A DNA stretch of 52,115 bases from Perkinsus olseni (GCA_013115135.1 JABANP010000385.1:1-52115); one strand, 5' to 3'. Shown: positions 41,057 through 51,665, counted from the first letter of the stretch. A program made the numbers and translations. Notes: generated by a model not told the origin, from the letters alone.

Positions 41057-42241
41057 CGAACCCAGAGAGCGAAGCCATCCGTTTAGGGGAATCTCGGACA
41101 AAGGCCGAGAAAGATGCACAGACAGCGAGAACATCTTCGTAGGCGGCTCGGGACACTCTGTTAGGAATGCGCCCGATCCCGTCTTGAAGGGTTAAGTTCA
41201 GTCTATGTCCAACGCAATGAACAAAGCGGGCGCGGGGTTCAATGGAGCGTATTTGACTGGACAGACCACTATGCTTTCCACTCATTGTTGAGCATCCATC
41301 GTGCCCCTGCCCGCAAAGACCGCGAACATCAAGCTGGGCGCTGTTGATGAATCTAAGAAGATGCTCCTTCAGGTCAGCTGCCTTGCTGTTCCTGGTCTCG
41401 ATGAGGGCGACAAATACCTCATGAACATCCAGGGTCTCGGTGCAGCAGTACCTCAAACAAACCGCGATTTGTTGAGACACTGCCGCATCTGTGCATTCGT
41501 CGCACAATATAGAATACCACCGAGCGCTTCGGACCCGACGGAGGAGTTCTTCTCTGATGCCATCTCCCAGCAACTATACGCATCAGATAGAACACTGCAG
41601 TCCTTGGCGGCGAAGTCGAGTAATCTCCAGAAGTTCGCATCACGGTCAATATGCCCGCGGATGGCCAAATCCTGGCCCAGCAGAAATTGCAGACAGAGCA
41701 GCACCTTCAAAAGAGCGCTAGAGTTGTTCTTGGACTGCTTTAGCGCCGCAGACGAAATTAATTGAGATACAGGAGCCGCTCTCGTCGCTGCTCTATTCCA
41801 CTGTCTCTGGGCATGCTGGTGCAGGGATGTACTCTCATGGGTGGACAGCTTGCCAGCTACCTTCTTGGCCGCAGCGTTGAAAGTAGCGCTCGCAAGCGTG
41901 GCCTCTTTGACACGATGGGATGCAAGGAAGCTATTATTCGCCTTCGCCCACATACAGATCTTACAGCCGAGCTGATACTTTCCGTCGTCGGTAGTTGCTA
42001 CGGCGGACAACCACGGAAAATTCTTGAACCATACGGCCCGCGGAGTCTGGTTGGGAGCTCTTTCAACCACCCGCGAGTGATGACCAGAATAGTCGGACTC
42101 ATCGGGAGCAGAATCGTCGCCCTCGGAGTTCTCAGCTAACTCATCCTCGGCATCATTCTGTGCACCTTGCCCCTGGCCCTCCGCAATACCACCGGGAGCG
42201 ATGGCGTCTGGAACATCCTCCACGGCAGCAGGTAAAGCCAC

Positions 42242-43963
42242 CCCTCACGGTTGCGCTTCGTCGCACCGGCGAGGATTTTGGCGACCGCTTTTTGCAGCAT
42301 CAACGGCGAACAGAGTTCAAAAGCGGCTAAGGTTGAGCGCTGCCTATACTTGAACCCTGCATTCCTCGAGTTCCTAATGCAAATCGGCCTTGGCTGTGTG
42401 TCCTAAGTGCCGCACTTAAAGTGCGCATGCTCGTAAAAACAGGCATTCCCACCTGCACGCAGACGTTCGCACGCATGTACACAGCCTAGGCTGAAGGGGT
42501 AGCCGCGCCCCCCGGGCTTGACACTAGAGGGGGCATCCGCGCCCCCTGCCCCCCTATGTTTAGCGCCTATGCTCTAATTTATTCACTAATTTTCAGAAAT
42601 TATCGAAAATTTTCATTCTATTTTGGTTTCTTTTCTTGAAAAAACCGATTTTTCCCAGCAGCAGCCAGCGGAACACTCACTCCACTTGAGGGCTCATGGA
42701 CGCTCCAACGCCCAGCCAAAATTTCGAGCGGGAAAATCTCAGCCGGATTTCCTTCACGCCAGATTTGACCTTTGGAGCGAAACTGCCAAGCACCTGAGGG
42801 CATGACGAATCCGATAATTGTACGGGACAAAAACCTCAACTGGAGAGATTCAGTAAGAAGATATTTGTCATATGTAGAGCGAGAGTCGACCTAGGATACT
42901 CCACAACGCACGCGAGCGAGCCTCGAGAATAGTAGCGGCCGTCACGATTCTACAACGATCAACCCGGCCCAGAAAAAGAGCGGCCGGCGGTTACAATAGG
43001 AAGATGGTCCTCTAGAATACTCCAGAACGTCTACGAGTCACTTTACAGTCTAAGAATCGACGAGTCCCTCCCCTATAGACAGCTCTGAACACGGCCGCGA
43101 GCGCCCAAAAATCACGTGAGGATGCAGCAATACTGATAGTGTTCTTTCGAAACTCAAAAGCTTTGAACGGCGAGTGAAAAGCCACGCGGGAAGCGCTCCT
43201 AGCTGAAAATGTCTACCATCACAGAAAAAATCACACAAGCCCCAGCCAGCCCGATTTTACTACTTCCATATGCTTTCCGTTACGAGGGTCCTTCTGATTG
43301 CACGCAACCATCCGGTAGAATCTCCTGCCTTTCTTTCCCATCAGCTGCAGCCGCAACCGAGGAGCCCTGAAAATACTAATCGGTCACGGGGGACGTAACC
43401 AAGCTTGCACCCTGTCTTCTTCGAAAAGTAGGGCAGAAACATCGACCGAACCAGGTTGGGTGATGACGCGAAGAACATTTACTTTGAAAAAATCCTGCCA
43501 GAATGTGAGTGTGCTCTTCTCTCACACTTAGTGCAGTGAGAAGGAAAATCATCAAAAAACATTCCACCAGCCTTCAATCGCGATAAACGCAAATTTTTGA
43601 TGCCGAGGACGCCCTAACTCCCGTCGTGAAGCAGGTGCAGATTCAAAGAGCACCACCGCTTGATCGATGCCGAATCCCATAAAGGATTGGGCTATTGAAG
43701 TACCACACTCAATAAGTACCATTCAAAATACCATTCCACACCGCCAAGAAGGAGCCCCACATAAGTTTGCGCTGAGATCAGGAAGACCGGTGGCAAACTC
43801 CGCCCGGAGGCCAGGGAAATGACTGAGAAAATGCAAACCGTGTTATCGAGATCCTGTTCCATCACTGATCGGACCATCAAAGATGACTACCACCCGCCAA
43901 ACCAACGCAAAATCGTACCACGGGAAATATTATAAATGTTAATTTTACGGCAAAAAGGGCTGG
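42242..43963. other. Stretch without an assignable gene
   Basis: On the minus strand, segments at about 42687-42790 (AWQFRSKGQIWREG) and 43700-43850 (LASGRSLPPVFLISAQTY) follow acceptor-like sites but join to nothing I recognise. GTCGACCTAGGATACTCC at about 42887 resembles the motif array at 45.5 kb. Confidence 0.35.
42405..42424. repeat. hAT-type excision scar, S=TAAGTGCG
   Basis: Word AAGTGC, spacers C and A, flanks T42404 and G42425. Perfect. Confidence 0.85.
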
Positions 43964-45494
43964 TCACTTGTACCTGAAAAAACGGAAATAATCTCAAGCC
44001 ATTCGCCAAGCATTCGTCGTACTTTCCTAACAGTTGTTGAACACGATCGTCAAACTGTTTACACCGGGCGGGCATGCCCAGCTCGTAGAAAGGGTTCTTC
44101 ATCACGTAGTCACAGAAGTATATAAATCTGCGAAAGGAGTGGGATGAAAAATCGACCGTAATTAATTACATCTGGGCTAGCAGCTCCTGGGCGACACTTT
44201 CGGGGAAGGCCGGGGCGCAGACGGCGAAGCCTTTAGTACCTGAGAGAAAATACAAAAAATAAAACTTAATAAAAATAGATAGATTTATCGAAATAGAAAA
44301 GAGGTCGTGCCGCGAATCGATCAGCCGGAGAGAAGGAGCTCGATCCGGGACAACACTGTCTCGTGAAAATACACAGCCATCGAAGCAGTGAAGTACAACG
44401 GGAAATCCACCCTTAATCGAAAATTCCCAAAAAATAATTATCGATTAATATATATTAATCTCAATTATATCAAACAATCAATATATTATATTATTATTTA
44501 TTAAATTGATTATTAAAATCTAATATTTCCCTTCAATGTAATCGACGCTCCGAGTAGAAGCGTTGAATGTTTTTTGAAGTAAACCAGTTAGCGGAGCGAA
44601 GGAGCCTACCCGAGATAACGGTCATGCAGTGGACACTATAGGAGTCGCCGCGAATGGTCTTGATGCCTCTCGGGTTGAGGTACTCCAGTTTCGAGCCACC
44701 GCCGCCGGCTGAGCCGTGGCCGGATGCTGGGAGGGTCTGAGAGAAAGATTGTGAAGCTCAGAATCGATTCTGGAACCGCATGTAACGTGGGTGAGTATAC
44801 AGTCCAACGCTTGCGGATCCGGGCTCAGTTAGGGACTCTCTGTAATGTTGACATGCAGTGCAATCAGACAGTTCGTCAAGAAGCTTCCCTCAGGGGTACA
44901 TTCAACCAGAGAAGCTTCCTTTCCTCCTGGCAGCATCCGAGGTAACGCGTGGAAATCAATTTAAGAATCGACTCTTGAGTTACAGAATTACTCACTAGCG
45001 CTACTCGAACCCGCCGGAACGTGCATGGAAAGGTGATTGAGCCACGGGGATACTGCGAAGCAATCAACAGTTCGTTACTCCTAACTCCCCGTTCAGTGAG
45101 ACTTGGAATCCATTCTGAAATTGATTGTTACACGGAAAATGCGGTACCACAATCTTCTATTGAATGACACGCACAGTACAGAGGTTCTAAGGCCTCACGT
45201 GACGACTGGAAAAGACACTTAGCAATTGTAATTCGACAACGGGAAGGTTCTCACCGGAGACAGGCTGGCTGCGATAGCGGAAAGCGTGTGGAAGGTGCTG
45301 CTCCAGCGTATCTTGTCGTTGGCAGAGGGCCGCTGCTCAGCCGTGAGGGACTCGTAGTCGTAGAGGAGGGAGCCGTCACGAGAGACGATGTAAAAGGCGA
45401 AGACAGACCGGGGGTTGATGGTACTGATGGTGGAGATGGAGAGGGAGGGCAGCATGCCGGCCCATGTTGACGAGAGGGAAGAAGAGGAAACCAT
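43964..45494 (-). CDS. TRAPPC4: TRAPP complex subunit 4 (Trs23), five exons, 183 aa
   Basis: TRAPP tethers vesicles and activates Rab1/Ypt1 at ER-Golgi membranes; this subunit is part of the catalytic core. Exons: 45494-45255, 44736-44610, 44239-44170, 44127-44023 and 43973-43964, all GT-AG and in frame. Longin-like core: SVFAFYIVSRDGSLLYDYE at about 30-48, WSSTFHTLSAIAASLSP ending exon 1, SYSVHCMTVISGTKGFAV, and KNPFYELGMPARCKQFD near the C-terminus, matching the invariant KNPFY.LEMPIRC.LFD of the family. The PDZ-like insertion found in animals is absent, as in plants. The first 29 residues are an extension with uncertain start (M1 or M14). Confidence 0.92.
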
Positions 45495-45519
45495 GGATGA
45501 AACTTGAGCTACTTCGTAT

Positions 45520-45990
45520 CATGCATGGATCGACCTAAGATACTCCAGAATCATATTGTCACTGGAGCTTGGTAGTTTCGAGACATGTTGAATCTCGATC
45601 TTGGGTCATTTTGTATCATGCTAGGATCAACCTTAGATACCCGATCCAGTTATTTGTATCTTGCACGGATCGACCTAAGATACCCCACGTAACTCGAGCA
45701 CAAAGGTTGCCACAATTTGCAACGAAATTGAACATAATGCTCCTTTACCCTCTCCCCAATGCGAAGACTTCCTGAGCTATTCTCAATCATTCTAGGATCA
45801 ACCTTAGATACCCGTGCCGATTACTTTGCATCATTTACGCATCAACTTAAGATACCCCGTCTAACTCGAGCACAACCCCTTCAATTTGAAATGAAAGTAA
45901 ACATAATCAGAGCTTTACCCTCTACCCAATGCGAAGACTCCCTGAGCCATTCTGTATCTTGCATAGATCAACCTAAGATACCTCATCTAG
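45520..45990 (-). repeat. Array of GTATCTTAGGTYGA units between two minus-strand genes
   Basis: Six copies (read on +: CGACCTAAGATAC or CAACCTTAGATACCC, near 45531, 45629, 45670, 45802, 45845, 45970). Part of the array repeats with a period near 170 bp and includes GAGTCTTCGCATTGGGTAGA, which is also the last coding segment of the MgtE gene. Confidence 0.75.
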
Positions 45991-45994
45991 TGCT

Positions 45995-46741
45995 TCACCC
46001 TCTACCCAATGCGAAGACTCCTTGAGCCATGTAGACCATCACAACCGAGCCCACAACATCCTGGAAGCAAGTCTCGCCCGGTCCAGCGCACGCCGAAGGA
46101 TCGAGCCGCAAGAAAAAATAAAGAACGGGTGGGGTGATCAGCCCTGAAAAAGATCCAATTGTCGTAGATACGATAAAGACTAAAGCCAGGACGCCACCGA
46201 GGGTCGCATCGACTTCGCCGTGGAAGAGAATGGGGGAGATGACGAAGCCAGTGATGACGAAGAAGAGCACGCCCAGTTCAACCGAGAGCACACAACCGAG
46301 GAGGAACTCCTTGAAAGCGTGGCCCATCCATCTGTCTCTAGTAATGATACCGATTGAGATGGCTCGTGACATGTTGCTGCTGTTTTGTAGGGCGAAATTG
46401 CCGGCCACCGCGGCGACGAGGGAGTTGAGGGCGATGAAGAGGTTCGACTTCTCCTCACCGATGTAGGGCTCGAGAAGGGAGTAGCCGTTTGAGTAGACCA
46501 GAGCCGGGATGAGCTCGAGGAAAAGGGTGATCAGCAAAGCTGGTAATTTTGTGGCGCAGCGACGTAAAGTGCTGGCTGAATGGTACTTGACCGCGGAGTC
46601 GGGAGTATCTTTTATTCTGCGATGTGCAGGAGTGTGACCTTCAACCTCGGAGTCGGTGGTTGATTCAGACGCTGCTCGAGGGGAAGATACTTCGGAAGAT
46701 GCCACTTCTTCAGCAACGTCGTTTCTCGCAGGCAACTGCAT
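45995..46741 (-). CDS. MgtE/SLC41-type Mg2+ transporter (248 aa)
   Basis: ATG at 46741; an alternative non-ATG extension exists upstream. After a Ser/Glu-rich cytosolic tail (residues 1-60) there are five membrane spans typical of one MgtE domain. Span 2 carries VAAVAGNFALQNSSNMSRAI, corresponding to the GGNxGxQ motif of bacterial MgtE. The end has LDPSACAGPGETCFQDVVGS, matching the DPA..GP...D motif that lines the Mg2+ site. CNNM/CBS regulatory domains are absent, so two copies would have to pair. The last eleven residues (AQGVFALGRG) lie in a segment repeated downstream, so the true terminus could be in another exon. Confidence 0.85.
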   Translation of the reverse strand: MQLPARNDVAEEVASSEVSSPRAASESTTDSEVEGHTPAHRRIKDTPDSAVKYHSASTLRRCATKLPALLITLFLELIPALVYSNGYSLLEPYIGEEKSNLFIALNSLVAAVAGNFALQNSSNMSRAISIGIITRDRWMGHAFKEFLLGCVLSVELGVLFFVITGFVISPILFHGEVDATLGGVLALVFIVSTTIGSFSGLITPPVLYFFLRLDPSACAGPGETCFQDVVGSVVMVYMAQGVFALGRG

Positions 46742-47158
46742 TATAGAAGTGCTATGCACTGACCAACTCAACTCGAACAGCAACGCACTGAAGATGTCGC
46801 GCGCCACGAAATTACTGTTCACGCGTGCCGTTTGATGTGTGCAATGCACGCCTCACATTCTGGGCCCCCATTGGTCCCAGTGCCTGATCGTGGCATGGGG
46901 GTCACTGACCAGCAAACAGATGGTCAGATAGAAACTGGGGCCGGGCTTGCCATCACTCATACATCCACTCCACGAGTGTGATGACCGAGGATGGCTCGAC
47001 GGCACGCGTCCCCTCTTATCGCCCTCACCTTGTTCGTGTACCTAGTGTCAATCAAACATCAACCTTATTGTTTCTTATACTTATTACAGTATACTAGCAG
47101 GGTCGATAACTGATGTGCTCGCGTCGCATACGATGAGCCTCATCGACCGTTGCACTCC

Positions 47159-47178
47159 TCGCTGCCAGCGAGTCGCTG
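47159..47178. repeat. hAT-type excision scar, S=CTCGCTGG
   Basis: Word TCGCTG, spacers C and G, flanks C47158 and G47179. Perfect. Confidence 0.85.
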
Positions 47179-47296
47179 GGTTTAGCTATGGGCTGCGAAG
47201 GAGGTGCTCCGCGTATCACGCTGCTTGCGGAGGTTATCGCTACGGTATCTCTCCCTCCCCCGCCGATCGTTGTTTGCGCTCTCAATCCGTCTCACT

Positions 47297-47316
47297 TGGT
47301 CGGCGACCAATGGTGG
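47297..47316. repeat. hAT-type excision scar, S=TTGGTCGC (one change)
   Basis: TGGTCG, G, CGACCA, A, TGGTGG. Flanks T47296 and C47317 fit. Confidence 0.72.
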
Positions 47317-47412
47317 CAGGGGACCGCTCAGAGTCGGCTATTGTATGTTTAAGGGCGATAGGCCTATAGACCTGTAATGCCTGGCAACAGACCCACACAC
47401 ACATTGAATGTG

Positions 47413-48425
47413 CGGCGCACTCACCCAAGTGACGCTTCGACCGGTTTTCCGGACCTGGTCTTCAACGAACGACGGATAATCCTACTGACTTTCCACGAAA
47501 TCTTCCACGAGAATTGTTCACATTTCCCAGCCCAAATCCAAAAAGTCACCTCGTCCACGTTATACTGGGTGACATAAGACTGAAGCTCACGTTCGAAGGC
47601 GGTGAAGTTTGATTTACCAGGAGAGCATTCATCGAAGGGGTAGTCGTCTGTCCACAGTAATAGAGACATGCTCGTACCGTACTTTCTGGCACAATCAGCG
47701 ATTTCATTGACCTTCGTGACATCTTTCACCTCCGAGTAGATAGACCCATTGAGCAGTAATGTGGCGCCCTCTAGGTAGAACTTGTTGACACCCCGGGAGA
47801 ACATATTGCAGATATCATCGACCGGTAGTACCCACTCTTGACTACTGAAGGACACCATCGCCCCATCATTACGGGGGACCAACACGAAGAGGATAGCAGC
47901 GACGAAGCGCGGGCTGATGACCATCTAGGACAACACCAATAGCTGATCATGATAAGGATAGGGACCTCCTATCAGCATCGTGACGAACGCAGCGTTGCTG
48001 CGATCCAGGCAGGGCGTACAAATGGTACGGTCGACATAGTATCACAGAGCGTCCTGATACACTCAACTTCAATTGATCATTGACGTTGATGCCATCAACT
48101 TGATGGTGAATCGAGGTTGTACCGCAAAATATCATAATGATACCGTTACAGTTGTGATTCACTTGCAACACACGCCGATGATGGGCTGAACGTGATACCC
48201 ACATTCTGAATATGATTTTCAGAGATATTCAGAGTATCTCACATTTGAGCTTCTCATAACGCGTGTAGCATATACCACTTCCAACTGTAGTGGACGGAGT
48301 GTCAACGGCTGACTGCGGGAAACGGTGGCGACCGTTCTAGGCTCTATTTCCTGCAGTTACGCATGATCTGGGACGCTGAAGGTTCGGCCGCAGTTGTGCC
48401 ATTTGCTAGTGATGCCAGCCTAGCA
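47413..48425 (-). repeat. Segmental duplication, copy 1
   Basis: Exon 1 of the GH18-like gene and about 500 bp upstream of it match 50557-51665. This copy lacks the scar at 51570 and a roughly 200-bp block at about 51100-51300. Confidence 0.8.
47421..47924 (-). pseudogene. Truncated copy of the GH18-like secreted protein (exon 1 only)
   Basis: Matches exon 1 of the gene at 49898-51072 from the signal peptide (MVISPRFVAAILFVLVP) to the donor after ASLG. Homology stops right after the donor GTGAGT, and exons 2-3 do not follow. It could be expressed as a 167-residue protein but lacks more than half of the fold. Confidence 0.75.
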
Positions 48426-48878
48426 TCGCCGCACGACGTCACGCCTGCTGCCACCATCGCTGCGGCAGCGACGCTGCCTCCAGGTGATCTTTCTGTGAAC
48501 GCCATTTTTAGGGCAGTCATTGGTGTGATTGCCAAATTGAAAACTCTATGTCCTGTATGCTAACCGTCAATCACTATCTCTTGCTGGCTTGCTCGAGAAA
48601 TGTGATAATATCGTTCAGTCGCTGTGGTTGGCGGGCGAAGGAGCCGCACAAGCTCGTGCGTGCAAGTTGGCCAGCATTGTGACGCGACCGACTAGCCCGT
48701 AGCGGAAACAAGCCAAACTCTGTAGAATAGTCTTTGTTCGACCAGCATCGGGCATGACCTGTAACCGACATTTGTGACCTACAAGTTGACCATCAGCAGT
48801 ATTGCTGATCTCGGCGATCTCATCCCCTTCAGTGACAAAGAGCTTCTGTCAAGCGGAAAACGGGTGAAATGCAGAAAC

Positions 48879-49235
48879 CTAAGGAGAAAGTATATTTTCT
48901 AAGGAAGAAATCTCGCTCGCCCGAAAATACGCCGGCGCGTCGTGCGGCACGCGCGCGTACAGGACAGCAACTAAACGTTACTTCGGCTGGTAGGCGTTTA
49001 AAAAAAACCACGACCTAGTGGAGTACAGACCGTAACCCCCGTGAACCCGAAACCCGACTCAGGTCGACCTTCACCAAAAACCCGAAGGTGGTAGTTACGC
49101 GCGGGAAGCGTCCTTAGGAGGATGCAAAATCTCCTTAGAAAAGTGCAAAGTCTCCTTAGAAAAGCGCAAAGTCTCCTTAGAAAAATGCCGAGGGCGAGCG
49201 AGATTTCTTCCTTAGAAAATATACTTTCTCCTTAG
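48879..49235. mobile_element. Inverted-repeat element with 44-bp perfect ends
   Basis: 48879-48922 (starts CTAAGGAGAAAGTATATTTT) and 49192-49235 are exact inverse copies. The interior holds the GGTTCACGGGGGTTACG family segment (inverted, about 49030-49070) and four units of TCTCCTTAGAAAAGTGCAAAG (about 49110-49190). No coding capacity; no clear target duplication. Confidence 0.8.
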
Positions 49236-49575
49236 TGAAAAAGTGAGACAGAACAAATGATGCAAGCGAACAAATAATACGTGACAGATTCTGCTCCTTG
49301 TCGTCCTGGTTCGACCGTCGATGAAACGCTTTCGGATTTACTTCGGCAGAGAATGGTATAGTGATAAGCCTACGCCACCCAGAACTGAACTCGTGGCATT
49401 GAAATATGAAGAAAGTGGTCAAGAAGTAGTAAGAATTACTAAATAAATCACTATGATTCGACCTACAGCGAGTCATCTACGGCCCGACTAACTGAACGAC
49501 TATTGAAACGGCCATCGCTCGGCCCGAGCAAAACAGAATAAAATCGGCCATCTCCCCGGGCCACATAAAAGATAC

Positions 49576-49595
49576 GCTCAACTTGAGCGGCTCAA
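49576..49595. repeat. hAT-type excision scar, S=CGCTCAAG
   Basis: Word GCTCAA, spacers C and G, flanks C49575 and G49596. Perfect. Confidence 0.85.
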
Positions 49596-49658
49596 GCGAT
49601 CCTCCTAGAAATACAAAACTGATCCCCGATTAGCACCAGCAACTGCAGCAGCTACTAT

Positions 49659-49678
49659 CAGCAAGTTGCTGACAGCAA
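49659..49678. repeat. hAT-type excision scar, S=TCAGCAAC
   Basis: Word CAGCAA, spacers G and A, flanks T49658 and C49679. 63 bp from the previous scar. Confidence 0.85.
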
Positions 49679-49897
49679 CCTCGACACAGATTCTGCATTC
49701 CGTAACGCATAAAGTAAGAAGCATATGAGAGGGGAATTTTTTTGAACTAAACGCAGCCCACTCACACCGACAATTAAGTGCCACTGCGAGAGGGAAGCTG
49801 ATGGCCAGTAGGGCTTGAAAAGGTGAAACAGAAGTCTAACGAAAGAAGACTCCGTCTAGGATTCTCCACCGTAGAACCCTCGAACATTCTACTTCGG

Positions 49898-51072
49898 TCA
49901 GAAGCTCAAAGAATCTGGTAAATAGTACAGAGCAGCATAAAGCAAAGAAGAGCAGCTGTCGACGGGCGTGTCCCAAATAATGGAACGTAGCGAGAATCCA
50001 CGCAGCCCTTTTTCCTTGATGATGTTAGTCTTTTCATGAACTTGTTTCTGAGACTGGTATATATAGCCGTGGAAGGAGCCATTCGAGAATCGAGATGCGC
50101 CCTCCCTGATCAGTTCAAAGTAAGCCATAGGAATGAAGGTCAGCTCGTTGAACCCATCGGTGTCGGTCTGAAACGATGCACGACAGGTTATAGGGCATCT
50201 CACTACTTGCGAGCCACGCTTACTGCAACGCTCCGACTCCCGCAACTTACTGAGAGCTCTATTTGATGTGGCGGCGCTCCGTAGGTGAGGAGACGATGAA
50301 CGACATCGCGCGCGAAGCCATCATCAATGGTGCGTTTGTCGTGGAGACCTGGATATCCGAAGTGAACCGAGATGGTGTCGAAGTATTTCCCAACGCTGGC
50401 GCTCTTTATATACTTCCACAACGGCGAATCTGAGGGCTCCACTGAAAATCTGAAGACACACGAGGCCTCATCACGCCAGAACCACTCTGAGCTTTCGGTC
50501 GACTGCCCGTCCCGGAAAATGACGGCTTCTGAGAAGCGCCCGTACTCTGAGTACGGTACTCACCCAAGTGACGCTCTGACCGGTTTTCCGGACCTGGTCT
50601 TCAACGAACGACGGATAATCCTACTGATCTTGGTCGAGATTTGCCAGAAGAATTGTTCACAGTTCACAACCGGGCCAGCCCAAATCCAAAAGGTCACCTC
50701 CTCTACATCATACTGGGTGATGTAAGACTGAAGCTGATGCTTGAAGGTGTCGAAGTTGAATTTACCAGGGGAGCATTCATCGAAGGGGGATTCATCTGTC
50801 CACAGCAATAGAGACATGCTCGTACCGTACTTTCTGGCACAATCAGCTATTTCATTGACCTTCGTGACGTTTTTCACCTCCGAGTAGATAGACCCATTGA
50901 ACAGTAACGTGGCGCCCTCTAGGTAGAACTTGTTGACACCCCGGGAGAACATATTGCAGAAATGGTCGGTCGGTAGTACCCACTCTTGACTACTGAAGGA
51001 CACCATCGCCCCATCATTACGGGGGACCAACACGACTAGGATCACAGCGAAGAAGCGCGGGCTGATGATCAT
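49898..51072 (-). CDS. Secreted GH18 (chitinase-fold) pseudoenzyme, three exons, 325 aa
   Basis: Exons 51072-50564, 50449-50251 and 50167-49898 join in frame (introns 114 and 83 nt). It has a signal peptide (MIISPRFFAVILVVLVP). The order of elements fits a GH18 barrel: GVNKFYLEGATLLFNGSIYS, ADCARKYGTSMSLLLW (strand 3), YDVEEVTFWIW where chitinases have DGxDxDxE, KYFDTISVHFGYPG (like the DxxNxMxYD region), then VVHRLLTYGAPPHQIELS, and KGLRGFSLRSIIWDTPVD near the end. The catalytic Glu and two of three Asp are absent, so sugar binding without cleavage is my inference. The start at 51072 is chosen by the signal peptide and by the paralog. Exon 1 is duplicated at 47.4 kb. Confidence 0.72.
50542..50561. 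repeat. hAT-type excision scar inside an intron, S=CGTACTCA
   Basis: Word GTACTC, spacers T and G, flanks C50541 and A50562. It begins right next to the donor of intron 1 of the GH18-like gene and keeps it as GTGAGT. Confidence 0.88.
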
Positions 51073-51665
51073 CTGGGACAACACCAATAGCTGATCATGA
51101 TGAGGGTACGTTGCTTCTCCGTTGTTGCTCATAGTCAACGCAAGGCGAGGAGGAGTGTGAAGTCTCTCTACCTTTCCTTCCAAGCCTACTCTCTCGAAGG
51201 GAAATTTCCCTGGGGAATATGCTATACACGCATGCGCAAGACGATCGGCGCATAACGAGTGACAAGATAGCGGCCTTCTTTCAGAATCGTGCCGAACGCA
51301 GCGATGCTGCGTTCTCGGCAGGACGTACAAATTGTACGGTGAAATAGTATCAAAAAGTGCCCTCATCCACCATCATTATCATTGGTCTGATTCTCTAACG
51401 ATAAACGTCGATAGTGTATTGAGCTGGACATGATATCCACATTCTGAATATCTCACTTTCGAACTTCGCATAGCGCATGAAGCATATAGTACTTTCAACT
51501 GTAGTTGACATGCGGCTGACGGTTGACTGCGGGAAATAGAGACGAGCGCTGTAAGCTCTACTTCCTTCAGTTACGCTGCGTAACTCGTAACTTACGCATG
51601 ATCTGCGGCGCTGAGGGTTCGGGCCCCACATATCCTATTTGCCAGCAATGCTAGCCTTCATCGAC
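50557..51665 (-). repeat. Segmental duplication, copy 2
   Basis: Counterpart of 47413-48425 carrying the complete gene. Confidence 0.8.
51570..51598. repeat. Blunt-joined double-tract scar, S=GTTACGCA
   Basis: Left GTTACGC, apex T51577 and an inverted tract to 51585. Right tract 51586-51590, apex C51591, then TTACGCA. The paralogous sequence near 48355 reads simply CAGTTACGCATGATC, i.e. one S. Confidence 0.92.

Larger units (their letters stand above)
40439..42241 (-). pseudogene. hAT transposase relic (DUF4371 type)
   Basis: Reading on the minus strand: N-terminal Cys/His region (GKYQLGCKICMWAKANNS ... LSTHESTSLHQHA), then the RNase H-like core with SILCDECTDAAVSQQIAVCL and GQGHDGCSTMSGKHSG / VHCVGHRLNLTLQD, then CPTRWVLRSSALLALIENHD. 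The frame changes at least three times: near 41575 (after YLSDA-like sequence), at 41037-41056 because of a 14-bp scar, and at a run of T at about 40806. The C-terminal dimerisation (hATC) end is missing and no terminal repeats were found, so this copy is dead. Confidence 0.85.
48426..49897. other. Gene-free stretch with an inverted-repeat element
   Basis: No exon assigned. The dominant structure is the 48879-49235 element. TCTGTAGAATAGTCTTTGTT at about 48719 recurs at the window end (about 52085), so a further duplication lies here. Confidence 0.5.

Noticed and set aside
50560..50562. In-frame TGA as selenocysteine or recoded stop in the GH18-like gene
   Set aside because: The TGA is inside a GT donor (GTGAGT), and an intron 50563-50450 with a good pyrimidine tract joins both exons in frame.
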